Assembly: GCA_002437735.1 (NCBI GenBank)
Contig: DJRC01000072.1
Span: 4,577-46,465, forward strand
Length of the DNA stretch: 41,889 bases
Direction of reading: 5' to 3'
Source of the DNA: Oscillospiraceae bacterium UBA6370
GTDB lineage: Bacteria; Bacillota; Clostridia; Oscillospirales; Oscillospiraceae
Shown here: one piece after another, positions 1 through 8,284 of the stretch
Position numbering within the stretch: the stretch's first letter is position 1
Layout: every line of letters starts with the position of its first letter
Program-made: the position numbers and the translations under genes
Notes under the pieces: generated by a model
Seen by the model: the letters and a program-made list of their open reading frames with translations, nothing else
Databases searched by the model: none
What the model was told of the DNA's origin: nothing

Positions 1-2508
1 GCCGTGCTCGCCGCAGATGCCGAGGTGGATATCGGGATTGGACTCACGGCCCATGGCCGCGGCCATCTTCACGAGCTTGCCCACGCCGACCTGGTCGAGC
101 TTGGCGAACGGGTCGTTCTCGTAGATCTTCTTGTCGTAGTACGCGCCGAGGAACTTGCCGGCGTCGTCGCGGCTGAAGCCGAAGGTCATCTGGGTCAGGT
201 CGTTGGTGCCGAAGGAGAAGAAGTCCGCTTCCTTGGCGATCTCGTCCGCGGTCAGAGCGGCGCGCGGGATCTCGATCATGGTGCCGACCTTATACTTCAT
301 GTCGGACTTGACGGAGGAGATGATCTCGTCCGCGGTCTTGACGACGACGTCCTTGACGTACTTGAGCTCCTTGACCTCGCCGACGAGCGGGATCATGATC
401 TCGGGCACGATGTGCCAGTCGGGATGCGCGGCGTTGACGTTCAGCGCGGCCTTGATGACCGCACGGGTCTGCATCGCGGCGATCTCCGGGAAGGTGACGG
501 CCAGACGGCAGCCGCGGTGACCCATCATCGGGTTGAACTCATGCAGGGAGGCAATGATGTTCTTGATCTCGGCAACGCTCTTGCCCATATCCTTGGCGAG
601 CAGCTCGATGTCGGCCTCCTCGGTGGGGACGAACTCATGCAGCGGGGGATCGAGGAAGCGGACGGTCATCGGACGGCCCTCGAGCGCGATATACATGGCC
701 TCGAAGTCGCCCTGCTGCATCGGCTCGAGCTTGGCGAGCGCCTTCTCACGCTGCTCGAGCGTGTCGGCACAGATCATCTCGCGGATGGCGGGGATACGGT
801 CCGCCTCGAAGAACATATGCTCGGTGCGGCAGAGACCGATGCCCTCGGCGCCGAACTTGACCGCCTGCGCGGTATCGTGCGGGTTATCGGCGTTGGTGCG
901 GACGCCCAAACGGCGATACTTGTCCGCCCAGCCCATGACGCGGCCGAACTCGCCGCCGATGGAGGCGTCGACCGTGGGGACGGCGCCGTCGTAGATGTTG
1001 CCGGTGGAGCCGTCGATGGAGAGCCAGTCGCCCTCGTGGTAGACCTTGCCGGCAAGCTCGAACTGCTTGTTCTCCTCATCCATCTTGATGTCGCCGCAGC
1101 CGGAGACGCAGCACTTGCCCATGCCGCGCGCCACGACGGCCGCGTGGGAGGTCATGCCGCCGCGGACGGTCAGGATGCCCTGAGAGGCCTTCATGCCCTC
1201 AATGTCCTCGGGAGAGGTCTCGAGACGGACGAGCACGACCTTCTCGCCGCGCTCCTTCCACGCCTTGGCATCCTCGGCGGAGAAGACGATCTTGCCGCAG
1301 GCCGCGCCGGGAGAGGCGGGCAGCGCCTTGCCGATGACGGGGGTCTTCTTGAGGATCTCGGCGTCGAACTGGGGATGGAGCAGGGTGTCGAGATAGCGGG
1401 GCTCGATCATGGCGACGGCCTTCTTTTCGTCGATCATACCCTCGTCCACGAGGTCGCAGGCGATCTTGAGCGCCGCCTGTGCGGTGCGCTTGCCGCTGCG
1501 ACACTGGAGCATATAGAGCTTGCCGTGCTCGACGGTGAACTCCATGTCCTGCATATCGCGGTAATGCTCCTCGAGAATATCGCAGACCTTTACAAATTCG
1601 GCGTAAGCCTCGGGGAACTTATCCGCCATTTCACTGATGGGCATCGGGGTGCGGACGCCGGCGACGACGTCCTCGCCCTGGGCGTTGGTCAGGAACTCGC
1701 CCATGAGCTTCTTCTCGCCGGTGGCGGGGTTGCGGGTGAAGGCAACGCCGGTGCCGCAGTCGTCGCCCATGTTGCCGAACGCCATGGACTGGACGTTGAC
1801 GGCGGTGCCCCAGGAATAGGGGATATCATTGTCGCGGCGATAGACGTTCGCGCGGGGGTTGTCCCAGCTGCGGAAGACGGCCTTGATGGCGCCCATGAGC
1901 TGCTCCTTCGGATCGGAGGGGAAGTCCTCGCCGATCTTGGCCTTGTACTCGGCCTTGAACTGGCCCGCGAGCTCCTTGAGGTCGTCGGCGGTCAGCTCGA
2001 CGTCGAGGGTGACGCCCTTCTTTTCCTTCATCTGGTCGATGAGCTGCTCGAAATACTTCTTGCCGACCTCCATAACAACGTCGGAATACATCTGGATGAA
2101 GCGGCGGTAGCAGTCCCACGCCCAGCGGGGATTGTTGGACTTCTCGGCGATGACGTTCACAACGTCCTCATTGAGGCCGAGGTTCAAGATGGTATCCATC
2201 ATGCCGGGCATGGACGCGCGCGCGCCGGAGCGGACGGAAACGAGCAGAGGATTGTGGAGGTCGCCGAACTTCTTGCCGGTGATCTTCTCCATCTTTTCCA
2301 CATACTCCATGATCTCGGCGAAGATCTCGTCGTTGATCTGGCGGCCGTCCTCATAATACTGGGTGCAGGCCTCGGTGGTGATGGTGAAGCCCTGCGGGAC
2401 CGGCAGGCCGATGTTGGTCATCTCGGCCAGGTTCGCGCCCTTACCGCCGAGCAGCTCGCGCATATTGGCGTTGCCCTCGGTAAACAGGTAACAATACTTT
2501 TTGCTCAT
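1..2508 (-). CDS. ppdK: Pyruvate, phosphate dikinase (C-terminal end cut by window edge)
   Basis: PPDK interconverts pyruvate, ATP and phosphate with phosphoenolpyruvate, AMP and pyrophosphate in the cytoplasm. In anaerobic Clostridia it usually serves PPi-linked glycolysis or PEP formation. The frame opens MSKKYCYLFTEGNANMRELL with a GGAGGA site 7 bases before the ATG. It has the N-terminal ATP-grasp region (GGKGANLAEM, GLPVPQGFTI). The phosphohistidine motif GGMTSHAAVV puts the carrier His at residue 455, with the regulatory Thr at 453. The C-terminal PEP/pyruvate domain ends in GICGEHG with the catalytic Cys at 832. These numbers match the Clostridium symbiosum enzyme (His455, Cys831; 874 residues), so about 40 residues lie outside the window. 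The gene is transcribed away from holB from its own promoter. No PPDK regulatory protein gene is present nearby. Identification is very secure. Confidence 0.97.
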   Translation of the reverse strand, partial: MSKKYCYLFTEGNANMRELLGGKGANLAEMTNIGLPVPQGFTITTEACTQYYEDGRQINDEIFAEIMEYVEKMEKITGKKFGDLHNPLLVSVRSGARASMPGMMDTILNLGLNEDVVNVIAEKSNNPRWAWDCYRRFIQMYSDVVMEVGKKYFEQLIDQMKEKKGVTLDVELTADDLKELAGQFKAEYKAKIGEDFPSDPKEQLMGAIKAVFRSWDNPRANVYRRDNDIPYSWGTAVNVQSMAFGNMGDDCGTGVAFTRNPATGEKKLMGEFLTNAQGEDVVAGVRTPMPISEMADKFPEAYAEFVKVCDILEEHYRDMQDMEFTVEHGKLYMLQCRSGKRTAQAALKIACDLVDEGMIDEKKAVAMIEPRYLDTLLHPQFDAEILKKTPVIGKALPASPGAACGKIVFSAEDAKAWKERGEKVVLVRLETSPEDIEGMKASQGILTVRGGMTSHAAVVARGMGKCCVSGCGDIKMDEENKQFELAGKVYHEGDWLSIDGSTGNIYDGAVPTVDASIGGEFGRVMGWADKYRRLGVRTNADNPHDTAQAVKFGAEGIGLCRTEHMFFEADRIPAIREMICADTLEQREKALAKLEPMQQGDFEAMYIALEGRPMTVRFLDPPLHEFVPTEEADIELLAKDMGKSVAEIKNIIASLHEFNPMMGHRGCRLAVTFPEIAAMQTRAVIKAALNVNAAHPDWHIVPEIMIPLVGEVKELKYVKDVVVKTADEIISSVKSDMKYKVGTMIEIPRAALTADEIAKEADFFSFGTNDLTQMTFGFSRDDAGKFLGAYYDKKIYENDPFAKLDQVGVGKLVKMAAAMGRESNPDIHLGICGEHG

Positions 2509-2570
2509 AATGTTCCTCCAATTTACAAAGTATCTATGGTTTTTGATCCCAATCGTTCATAAGCCTTTAT

Positions 2571-2599
2571 ATTATAGACAGGTTTTTCCAAACTTGCAA
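2571..2599 (-). promoter_or_regulatory. Sigma-A promoter of ppdK
   Basis: Read on the minus strand: TTGCAA at 2594-2599, a 17-base spacer, then a perfect TATAAT at 2571-2576. This predicts a leader of about 55 bases before the ppdK start at 2508. It lies in the 225-base divergent spacer between ppdK and holB. Confidence 0.85.
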
Positions 2600-2672
2600 G
2601 AAATTCCACCGAAAAAATTCAAAATGTTTTATAGATTTTCTCTTTGAGCCGTGCATTTCCCCGTAACTTTTC

Positions 2673-2701
2673 TTGCACTCCGCGTTTTTTTGCGTTATAC
2701 T
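2673..2701 (+). promoter_or_regulatory. Sigma-A promoter of holB
   Basis: TTGCAC at 2673-2678, a 17-base spacer, and TATACT at 2696-2701. The start site would fall about 25 bases before the holB ATG, leaving room for little more than the GGAGGA ribosome binding site. Confidence 0.75.
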
Positions 2702-2733
2702 GTATGTTGTAGTTATATTGTCCGGAGGAGCGC

Positions 2734-3591
2734 ATGGAACTGTCGGCCTTTGCAAAAACGAATACCGCCGCGCGTCTCCGCGCCGCCGCGAGCCGCGGCG
2801 CACTCAGCCACGCGCTCATTCTCTCGGGAGCGGGCGACCGGAACGCCGCGGCGCATTACGCCGCCGCCGCGCTGGAGTGTACCGGCACGGACAAGCCCTG
2901 TCTGGCCTGCGCGCACTGCCGCAAGGTGCTCGCGGACATCCACCCCGACGTCCTCACCGTGCGCGACGACGAGCACGCCGAGCTGAGCGTGGACGTCATC
3001 CGCGGCGTGCGGACGGACGCCTTCATCCGCCCGAACGAGGGCGCGTGCAAGGTCTACATCTTCCCCGACTGCACACGGCTGAACGAGAAGGACCAGAATG
3101 TGCTGCTCAAGACCGTGGAGGAGGGGCCGCCCTACGCCGCCTTCCTCTTCTGCGCGGAGAACGCGAGCGTACTGCTGCCCACCATCCGCTCGCGCTGCGT
3201 GGAGGCCAAGCTCCCGCCGGCGGGAGCTGTCGGCGAGGACGATGAGCGCACGCGCGAGCTGCTCCGTCTGCTCGCCGGGGACCGCGCCGCCGCGCGCTCC
3301 GCCTTTCTGCTGAAGCTGGAGAGCACCAAGGCGACCCGCGAGGAGCTTGCCGCGCTCTTTGAGGGCACGCGCGTGATCCTCGTCGATGCACTCTGCACGC
3401 TCTGCGGCGCGCCCCCCGCCGAGCCGCGCGACGAGCAGGCGCTGCGCGCCGTGCTCGGCTCCCGCTTGACAAAAGCACAGATCCTCGGCACAATAGAGCT
3501 GTTGGAGACCTATCGAAACCACTGTGAATATAATGTCGGCGTCGGCCCGCTGCTCGGCGGCCTCGCCGTTGAATTGGAGGAGATCCTTTGA
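2734..3591 (+). CDS. holB: DNA polymerase III delta-prime subunit
   Basis: Delta-prime is the non-hydrolysing stator of the clamp loader that places the beta clamp on primed DNA. The 285-residue product has the family opening SHALILSG. Where an active clamp-loader ATPase has a Walker A motif, it reads GDRNAAAHYA, so no P-loop is present, as expected for delta-prime. A Cys cluster follows (ECTGTDKPCLACAHC), which is the zinc module. Next come the conserved region IRGVRTDAFIRPNEGACKVY, the segment LNEKDQNVLLKTVEEG and the sensor-like IRSRC. GGAGGAG sits 6 bases before the ATG. Its stop overlaps the TTG start of ricT, so the two are translationally coupled; holB next to yaaT is also the Bacillus arrangement. 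A C-terminal domain of moderate conservation completes the usual length. Confidence 0.93.
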   Translation: MELSAFAKTNTAARLRAAASRGALSHALILSGAGDRNAAAHYAAAALECTGTDKPCLACAHCRKVLADIHPDVLTVRDDEHAELSVDVIRGVRTDAFIRPNEGACKVYIFPDCTRLNEKDQNVLLKTVEEGPPYAAFLFCAENASVLLPTIRSRCVEAKLPPAGAVGEDDERTRELLRLLAGDRAAARSAFLLKLESTKATREELAALFEGTRVILVDALCTLCGAPPAEPRDEQALRAVLGSRLTKAQILGTIELLETYRNHCEYNVGVGPLLGGLAVELEEIL

Positions 3592-4922
3592 CTGAAGTGA
3601 TTGGCGTCCGCTTTCGCGGCGGCTGCAAGGAGTATTATTTCGACCCGCATGGCATCGCCGTGGAGGCGGGTCAGTTCGTTATCGTCGAGACGGCGCAGGG
3701 CACCGAATACGCCCAGTGTCTGACCGGCAACCACGAGGTGGACGACGGCGCAGTCGTCCGTCCCCTGCGCGCCCTCGTGCGCATCGCGACGGAGAACGAC
3801 CGCCGCACCATGGAATATAACCGTCAGCGCGAGAAGGAGGCCTTCGGCATCTGCCAGAAAAAGATCGCCGAGCGCGGGCTGGACATGAAGCTCGTGCGCG
3901 TGGAGTGCAGCTTCGACGGCAGCAAGATCGTGTTCTTCTTCACCTCCGAGGGCCGCGTGGACTTCCGCGAGCTCGTGCGCGACCTCGCGGGCGTGTTCCG
4001 CGCGCGCATCGAGCTGCGCCAGATCGGCGTGCGCGACGAGGCCAAAATGCTCGGGGGCTTAGGCATCTGCGGCCGTCCGTTCTGCTGCGCGCAGTTTCTG
4101 GACGATTTTGTGCCGGTGTCCATCAAGATGGCCAAGACGCAGAATCTCAGCCTGAACCCCACAAAAATTTCCGGTGCGTGCGGTCGCCTCATGTGCTGTC
4201 TGAAGTATGAGCAGGCGGCCTACGAGGACGCCGTGAAGCGGATGCCGAAGAACGATTCCTTCGTCCTCACGCCCGACGGCCCCGGCAACGTCAGCGCCGT
4301 GAACTTAGTGCGTGAGACGGTCAGCGTCCGGCTGGACGACTCGTCTGAGGGGCAGAAGAGCTACCACGGCTGCGAGATCCGCGTGCTGCGCAACGGCAAG
4401 GGCTCGCGCGAGGGCATCGAGATCCCCGCCGAGCGGCCCGCCCGCTTTGTAAAGCAGGACGCGGAGAGCGAGTCGGATGCCGTTCCTTCGCCCGTGTTCC
4501 GCGCGCTGGAGCTCTCCGAGCCCGATGCTCCCGCTGTGCCGGAAACGCCTGCCGCCGAGGAGAGCGGAGAAAAGCGCGAGCGCCGTCGCCGCGGAGGACG
4601 CGGACGCCGGGGCGGACGCGGACGCGGCGGAGAGGGCCGTGCCGAGGCGAAGCCGGAGACCGCCGAGGGCGGCAGCAAGGAAAAGCGTCCCGAAAGGAGC
4701 GCGGAAAAGCCCGCCGACAAGGGCGGCGAACGCCGCAGACCGGCCGAGCGCTGGGAGGGTGAGAAGAAGTCTCCCGCCCCTTCCGCCGAAAAGAAGCCCT
4801 CCGAGGGCGGCGAGGGCGAAAAGAGCGCGCGCCGCCGGCATCATCGCGGCGGACGCGGACGCCGGGGCGGCCGCGGCGGAAGCGGCGGCGGAACGCCGAA
4901 CGCGGCGTCGAGCGCGGAATAA
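3588..4922 (+). CDS. ricT: PSP1/YaaT-family protein RicT with long Arg/Gly-rich tail
   Basis: YaaT (RicT) in Bacillus subtilis forms the RicA-RicF-RicT complex. It binds iron-sulfur clusters and helps RNase Y mature mRNAs, with effects on sporulation and biofilm formation. Here residues 1 to about 270 form the PSP1 core (start TEVIGVRFRGGCKEYYF). It carries two Cys groups, CGRPFCC at 161-167 and CGRLMCC at 198-204, which are the likely cluster ligands. The start is TTG at 3588: GGAGGA lies 6 bases upstream and the codon overlaps the holB stop. Residues from about 300 to 444 are unusual. They are low-complexity, rich in E/K/P/A, with two blocks of RRGGRGRRGGRGRGG type (near 330-348 and 424-440). 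B. subtilis YaaT is only about 275 residues, so the tail is an addition. A strong terminator follows directly. Confidence 0.9.
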   Translation: MTEVIGVRFRGGCKEYYFDPHGIAVEAGQFVIVETAQGTEYAQCLTGNHEVDDGAVVRPLRALVRIATENDRRTMEYNRQREKEAFGICQKKIAERGLDMKLVRVECSFDGSKIVFFFTSEGRVDFRELVRDLAGVFRARIELRQIGVRDEAKMLGGLGICGRPFCCAQFLDDFVPVSIKMAKTQNLSLNPTKISGACGRLMCCLKYEQAAYEDAVKRMPKNDSFVLTPDGPGNVSAVNLVRETVSVRLDDSSEGQKSYHGCEIRVLRNGKGSREGIEIPAERPARFVKQDAESESDAVPSPVFRALELSEPDAPAVPETPAAEESGEKRERRRRGGRGRRGGRGRGGEGRAEAKPETAEGGSKEKRPERSAEKPADKGGERRRPAERWEGEKKSPAPSAEKKPSEGGEGEKSARRRHHRGGRGRRGGRGGSGGGTPNAASSAE

Positions 4923-4931
4923 GTCAAAAAC

Positions 4932-4964
4932 GGGAGCCGCTTTTCCCTGCGGCTCCCATTTTTT
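4932..4964 (+). terminator. Intrinsic terminator after ricT
   Basis: A perfect 9-bp stem (GGGAGCCGC / GCGGCTCCC) with an 8-base loop is followed by ATTTTTT. It closes the holB-ricT unit. Confidence 0.92.
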
Positions 4965-5026
4965 CGTGGGTTTTTCGCGCGGAGCGTGTATGATAGAGCA
5001 AACGGCTTTCACAGGGAGGTGGGCAG

Positions 5027-5560
5027 ATGCACGAGCAGGAGGTCCTGGCGCTTCTTCGCGCCGGGGACGAGCGCGGCGCGGAGGCGTTGCTGCGGCACTA
5101 CGCGCCGCTGATGCGCTACATCATCGCGCCCATCGTGCTGGATGAGCAGGACCGCGAGGAGTGCCTTTCCGACGCCGCGCTGCGCGTATGGGAGAAATTC
5201 GGGACCTACGATCCCGCGCGCGGCTCGTGGACGGCGTGGCTCACGGCGCTCACGCGCAACACCGCGCTCAATCGCGCGCGGAAAAGGTCCGGCGGCGGCG
5301 AGGAGCTTTCGGGCGACCTGCCCTCCGCCGAGCCGACGCCCGAGGAGCGGCTCTTGCAGCAGGAGCGCCGGCAGGCGCTCGAGTGCGCGCTGACCGCGCT
5401 GCCGCAGCGGGACCGGCTGCTCTTTTACCGCAAATATTACTACCGCCAGTCCACCGCGCAGATCGCCGCGGAGCTGGGAACGACGGAGCGCGCTGTGGAG
5501 GGGCGGCTCTACCGGATCAAGAAAGCATTGCGCAAAGCGCTGGGAGGTGACGACGCATGA
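5027..5560 (+). CDS. ECF-type RNA polymerase sigma factor
   Basis: A 177-residue sigma-70 family protein with only regions 2 and 4. Region 2 contains RYIIAPIVLDEQDREECLSD, the core-binding segment ALRVWEKFGTYDP, and the -10 reading part WTAWLTALTRNTALNRARK. Region 4 is the helix-turn-helix YRQSTAQIAAELGTTERAVEG. AGGGAGGTG precedes the ATG. The stop overlaps the start of the next gene as ATGA. This is the arrangement of an ECF sigma factor followed by its inhibitor, and implies co-translation. The promoter is unclear: a TATGAT-like box lies at about 4988, without a convincing -35. The stimulus and target genes cannot be read from the sequence. Confidence 0.9.
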   Translation: MHEQEVLALLRAGDERGAEALLRHYAPLMRYIIAPIVLDEQDREECLSDAALRVWEKFGTYDPARGSWTAWLTALTRNTALNRARKRSGGGEELSGDLPSAEPTPEERLLQQERRQALECALTALPQRDRLLFYRKYYYRQSTAQIAAELGTTERAVEGRLYRIKKALRKALGGDDA

Positions 5561-7083
5561 ACGACCGCGAATTTGACGCTCTGCTCGAGTCCGCCGCGCC
5601 CGAGCTTCCGCCCGACGACGTCGCGCGGGACGTCACGCCGTGGCGCCGTGCGATCGGCCGCATTCTCGGCGGCAGCGCTCTGTGCGCCATCACGCTCAAC
5701 TTTTTCTGCCTGAACTATCTGCTGCCGACCATCGGCGTGATCTTACAACTGCTCGGCTTCCGTCCGCTGCGGCGGGAGAACTGCTGGTTCCGCGCGTGCT
5801 GGCTGCTCGCCGTGCTGCGCGCGGCGCTGTTCCTGCCCTGCATCGTCCTCAACGCCACGATCTATTCCAACGCCGTATACGCCTCCTCCGTAGGGACGGT
5901 GCTGACCTATGGCGCGGTCGCGGCACAGCTTCTGCTCTTCTTCTGCTTCTGGCGCGCGCTGCGCGCCATGCAGCAAAAGGCGGGAACGGAGATCCGCGCC
6001 GGCTCCGCCGCGGCGCTGCTCATCTGGTACGCGGCGGTCCTCGCGCTGGCCTATGTCCAGTACAGCGGCCTGCTGCTCAGTCTTGCGATGCTCGGCTGCT
6101 ATATCCTCATTCTGTGCAGCCTCTATCGTCTCTCCCGCGCGATGGAGGAGAGCGGCTACGCGCTCACGCCCGCGCCGGTGCGTCTCCCGGATGAAGCGTT
6201 GGTCAAGGTCATCGCGGCGCTGCTCGCCGTCGGCATCGCCTGCGGCTATCTCTTCTTCGGCAGCTATCGCATGGACTGGCAGCCGGAGAGCGGCAGTCTC
6301 AGCGCCGAAGCCGTGGAGATTCGCGCGCAGCTGCTTGCCCTCGGCTATCCCGAGGACGCGCTGAACGACCTCAGCGAGGACGACCTGCTCGCCTGCCGCG
6401 GCGCACAGGACCTCATCCGGCAAGAGTACGATGTGCCGGGGAACCTCGGGCACGAGGAGCGCACTGTCATCGGCAGTACAACGCACATCCAAACCGTCTA
6501 CGACCAAAAGGAGCTGCACCTGACCGACGTGGCCGTACAGCTTCCCGGAGAGCCGGAGCGCTGGGCTGTCTTCCACCACTTCCGCTGGTCGGACGATACC
6601 GTCTTTTACGGCACGGAGTGCCTGCTGGTCCGTCCCGCTTACAACAGCCCCTACTGGCCGGTGTCCGGCTATGTTCTGCGTGAACCGACGGGCCGTCTGC
6701 TTTATGACGCGGACGGCGTCGCCTGCACCGCGCCCTACCGGTCCCTCACGCAGGAAGCCTATGGCCGGACCTCCTTCTTCGGCGACACGCAGCACTTCTC
6801 GGACGTCTTTGCCGCCTTCTCCCTGCCCGCGCGCGGCGAGAACCGCCGCGGCTATCTCACCTACAGCATCGAGGTCGCCGACGGCGACTGGACGGCGGAC
6901 TCGTGGGTGTTCTATGCCCACCAGCACAGCCCGCTCCAGTATCCCGTGCAGACAGCCAAAGACCTGCTGCGCATCAGCGCCGCCGGGAGCCGCGGCGCGT
7001 TCGTCATCGAACGCAGCAACCTGATGTTCTCCCGCAATAAGGACGGCAGCCTCTATCAATACGGCATCAATCGGGCGGACTGA
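5557..7083 (+). CDS. Polytopic membrane protein coupled to ECF sigma; probable anti-sigma/sensor
   Basis: A 508-residue protein whose start overlaps the sigma-factor stop by 4 bases. It has a short acidic N-terminus (1-30: NDREFDALLESAAPELPPDD), then about six hydrophobic segments (roughly 35-66, 79-100, 110-133, 149-168, 170-190, 214-235). A large, probably extracytoplasmic C-terminal part follows (about 240-508). The sequence LLALGYPEDALNDLSEDDLL near 258-277 marks the start of that domain. No zinc-binding HxxxCxxC motif of the ZAS type is present, so any anti-sigma action would use a different fold. The N-terminal cytoplasmic tail is the natural candidate for sigma binding. I do not recognise a named family. 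The regulatory role is inferred only from gene order and coupling. Confidence 0.75.
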   Translation: MNDREFDALLESAAPELPPDDVARDVTPWRRAIGRILGGSALCAITLNFFCLNYLLPTIGVILQLLGFRPLRRENCWFRACWLLAVLRAALFLPCIVLNATIYSNAVYASSVGTVLTYGAVAAQLLLFFCFWRALRAMQQKAGTEIRAGSAAALLIWYAAVLALAYVQYSGLLLSLAMLGCYILILCSLYRLSRAMEESGYALTPAPVRLPDEALVKVIAALLAVGIACGYLFFGSYRMDWQPESGSLSAEAVEIRAQLLALGYPEDALNDLSEDDLLACRGAQDLIRQEYDVPGNLGHEERTVIGSTTHIQTVYDQKELHLTDVAVQLPGEPERWAVFHHFRWSDDTVFYGTECLLVRPAYNSPYWPVSGYVLREPTGRLLYDADGVACTAPYRSLTQEAYGRTSFFGDTQHFSDVFAAFSLPARGENRRGYLTYSIEVADGDWTADSWVFYAHQHSPLQYPVQTAKDLLRISAAGSRGAFVIERSNLMFSRNKDGSLYQYGINRAD

Positions 7084-7095
7084 GCGCGAAAAGCG

Positions 7096-7123
7096 TTGCT
7101 TTTTCCCGCAGCCGTGGTATACT
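7096..7123 (+). promoter_or_regulatory. Sigma-A promoter of the HAD phosphatase
   Basis: TTGCTT at 7096-7101, a 16-base spacer ending TGG (extended -10), and TATACT at 7118-7123. It lies about 38 bases before the chosen ATG at 7162 and argues against an earlier start. Confidence 0.75.
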
Positions 7124-7161
7124 GGGGAGCGAAAAAGAAACCGGCAAGGAAGGACGTCCCC

Positions 7162-8004
7162 ATGCAGAAATTCGACCATGTGCTGCTCGCCAGCGACTTT
7201 GACAACACGCTCGTCTACACCCAGTCTGCGCTCGACAACGGCACCGACATCCCGCCCATGTGCCCGCGCAACCGCGAGGCGCTGGACTACTTCATCCAAA
7301 ACGGCGGCCTGTTCGCCATCTCCACCGGCCGCGCGCTGCCCGCGTTCACGGACTACGCCAAGGACGTGCCGATGAGCGCGCCGAGCGTCATCGCCAACGG
7401 CGCGGCGATCTACGATTTCCGCACGAACGAATACCTCTGCACCGCCTTTCTCGGCAAAGCCGTCTACGACCACATGGCCGAGGTGCTCGCGCGGTTCCCG
7501 ACGCTCGCCTTCGAGGTCTACCACGACGACCGCCGCATCCACACGATGAATCCCAACCGCTACGTCCGCAATCACGAGCATCTGACCCGCTCGCCCGTGC
7601 AGGTGGTGGAGCGCTTCGCCGACATTGACCTGCCCATCATCAAGATCCTTTTTGAAGAGGACTTTCCGGTGCTCGATGCCGTGCGGACCTTTATCCTCTC
7701 GCGCCCCTGGGGCCGCGAGTACGAGCTCATCTACTCCAACGAGCACCTGCTCGAGTTGACCGCCTCCGGCGCGACCAAGGGCGGCATGATCCTGCGGCTC
7801 GCGTCGCTCCTCGGCGTGGCGCGCAAGGACATCTACTGCATCGGCGATCACAAAAACGATATTCCGATGCTGGAGGTCTCCGCCGTGCCCTTCGCGCCCG
7901 CGAACGCCATTCCCGCCGTGCACGAATCCGGCGCGCGCATCGTCTCGCATTGCAGCGACGGCGCGGTGGCTGACGTGGTGGAGTATCTGGATAAGATCTA
8001 TTGA
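7162..8004 (+). CDS. Cof-type HAD-superfamily phosphatase
   Basis: A 280-residue cytosolic phosphatase of the Cof/IIB HAD group, which hydrolyses sugar phosphates, nucleotides or similar small phosphoesters. HAD motif I is SDFDNTLV with nucleophile Asp12 and acid/base Asp14. Motif II is the ISTGRAL segment. The C-terminal GDHKNDIPML holds the Mg-binding Asp pair. A cap domain lies between them. The ATG at 7162 was chosen because AAGGAAGGA precedes it and the promoter lies just upstream; the frame itself continues back to 7096. The gene stands alone between its promoter and a strong terminator. The substrate cannot be told from sequence. Confidence 0.9.
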   Translation: MQKFDHVLLASDFDNTLVYTQSALDNGTDIPPMCPRNREALDYFIQNGGLFAISTGRALPAFTDYAKDVPMSAPSVIANGAAIYDFRTNEYLCTAFLGKAVYDHMAEVLARFPTLAFEVYHDDRRIHTMNPNRYVRNHEHLTRSPVQVVERFADIDLPIIKILFEEDFPVLDAVRTFILSRPWGREYELIYSNEHLLELTASGATKGGMILRLASLLGVARKDIYCIGDHKNDIPMLEVSAVPFAPANAIPAVHESGARIVSHCSDGAVADVVEYLDKIY

Positions 8005-8013
8005 TAGATTTTC

Positions 8014-8051
8014 AAAGGGGGCTATTCTTACCGTAAGAATAGCCCCCTTTT
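8014..8051. terminator. Bidirectional terminator, 17-bp perfect stem
   Basis: AAAGGGGGCTATTCTTA and its exact complement flank the 3-base loop CCG (8031-8033). T-runs are usable on both strands. It starts 10 bases after the HAD gene stop. Confidence 0.93.
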
Positions 8052-8234
8052 GAACCCCCAAGAAGCGCAAGGGCTGCGCCCTTGACCTGCCATTGCAGGT
8101 TTTCTTCTATTTTGAAGCTGCACGCGCTGCGTGAAGGAGTGCGTTCGGTTTCTTTTTATCGGCTTTCGATCTGGTCTGCGTCTATGTCCGCTCAGCCGCT
8201 GCTGCAGCGAAAGGCAAAGTCAAAACGATGCGCA
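8052..8234. repeat. Non-coding interval with tandem hairpins (possible dispersed palindromic element)
   Basis: No convincing gene. Two adjacent perfect palindromes occur. The first is CAAGGGC-TGC-GCCCTTG (8068-8084). The second, ACCTGC-CATT-GCAGGT (8085-8100), is followed by TTTTCTTCTATTTT. Further on is the GC-rich dyad CGCTGCTGCAGCG. Back-to-back short hairpins between two terminators resemble dispersed REP-like intergenic elements, but only one copy is visible here, so repeat status is inferred. A 91-codon plus-strand frame starting at 8082 overlaps the EF-G-like gene and has no ribosome binding site. Confidence 0.4.
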
Positions 8235-8273
8235 AAAAAGAAAAGCTGTCCGTCGGACAGCTTTTCTTTTTTA
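8235..8273. terminator. Bidirectional terminator of the EF-G-like gene
   Basis: AAAAAAGAAAAGCTGTCC pairs with GGACAGCTTTTCTTTTTT around the 3-base loop GTC. A/T tracts on both sides let it act in either direction. It lies 12 bases past the stop of the minus-strand gene. Confidence 0.93.
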
Positions 8274-8284
8274 TTAGGTAGAGG

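Noticed and set aside
4..2562. 852-codon open frame on the plus strand
   Set aside because: It is antisense to ppdK, whose catalytic motifs are intact. The product is a Leu/Asp/Gly/His-rich low-complexity string typical of the reverse complement of a GC-rich gene.
2567..2819. Short minus-strand frames upstream of ppdK
   Set aside because: They cover the ppdK and holB promoters and lack a ribosome binding site.
5743..8070. 775-codon minus-strand frame
   Set aside because: It crosses three plus-strand genes, a promoter and a terminator, and has no recognisable motif.
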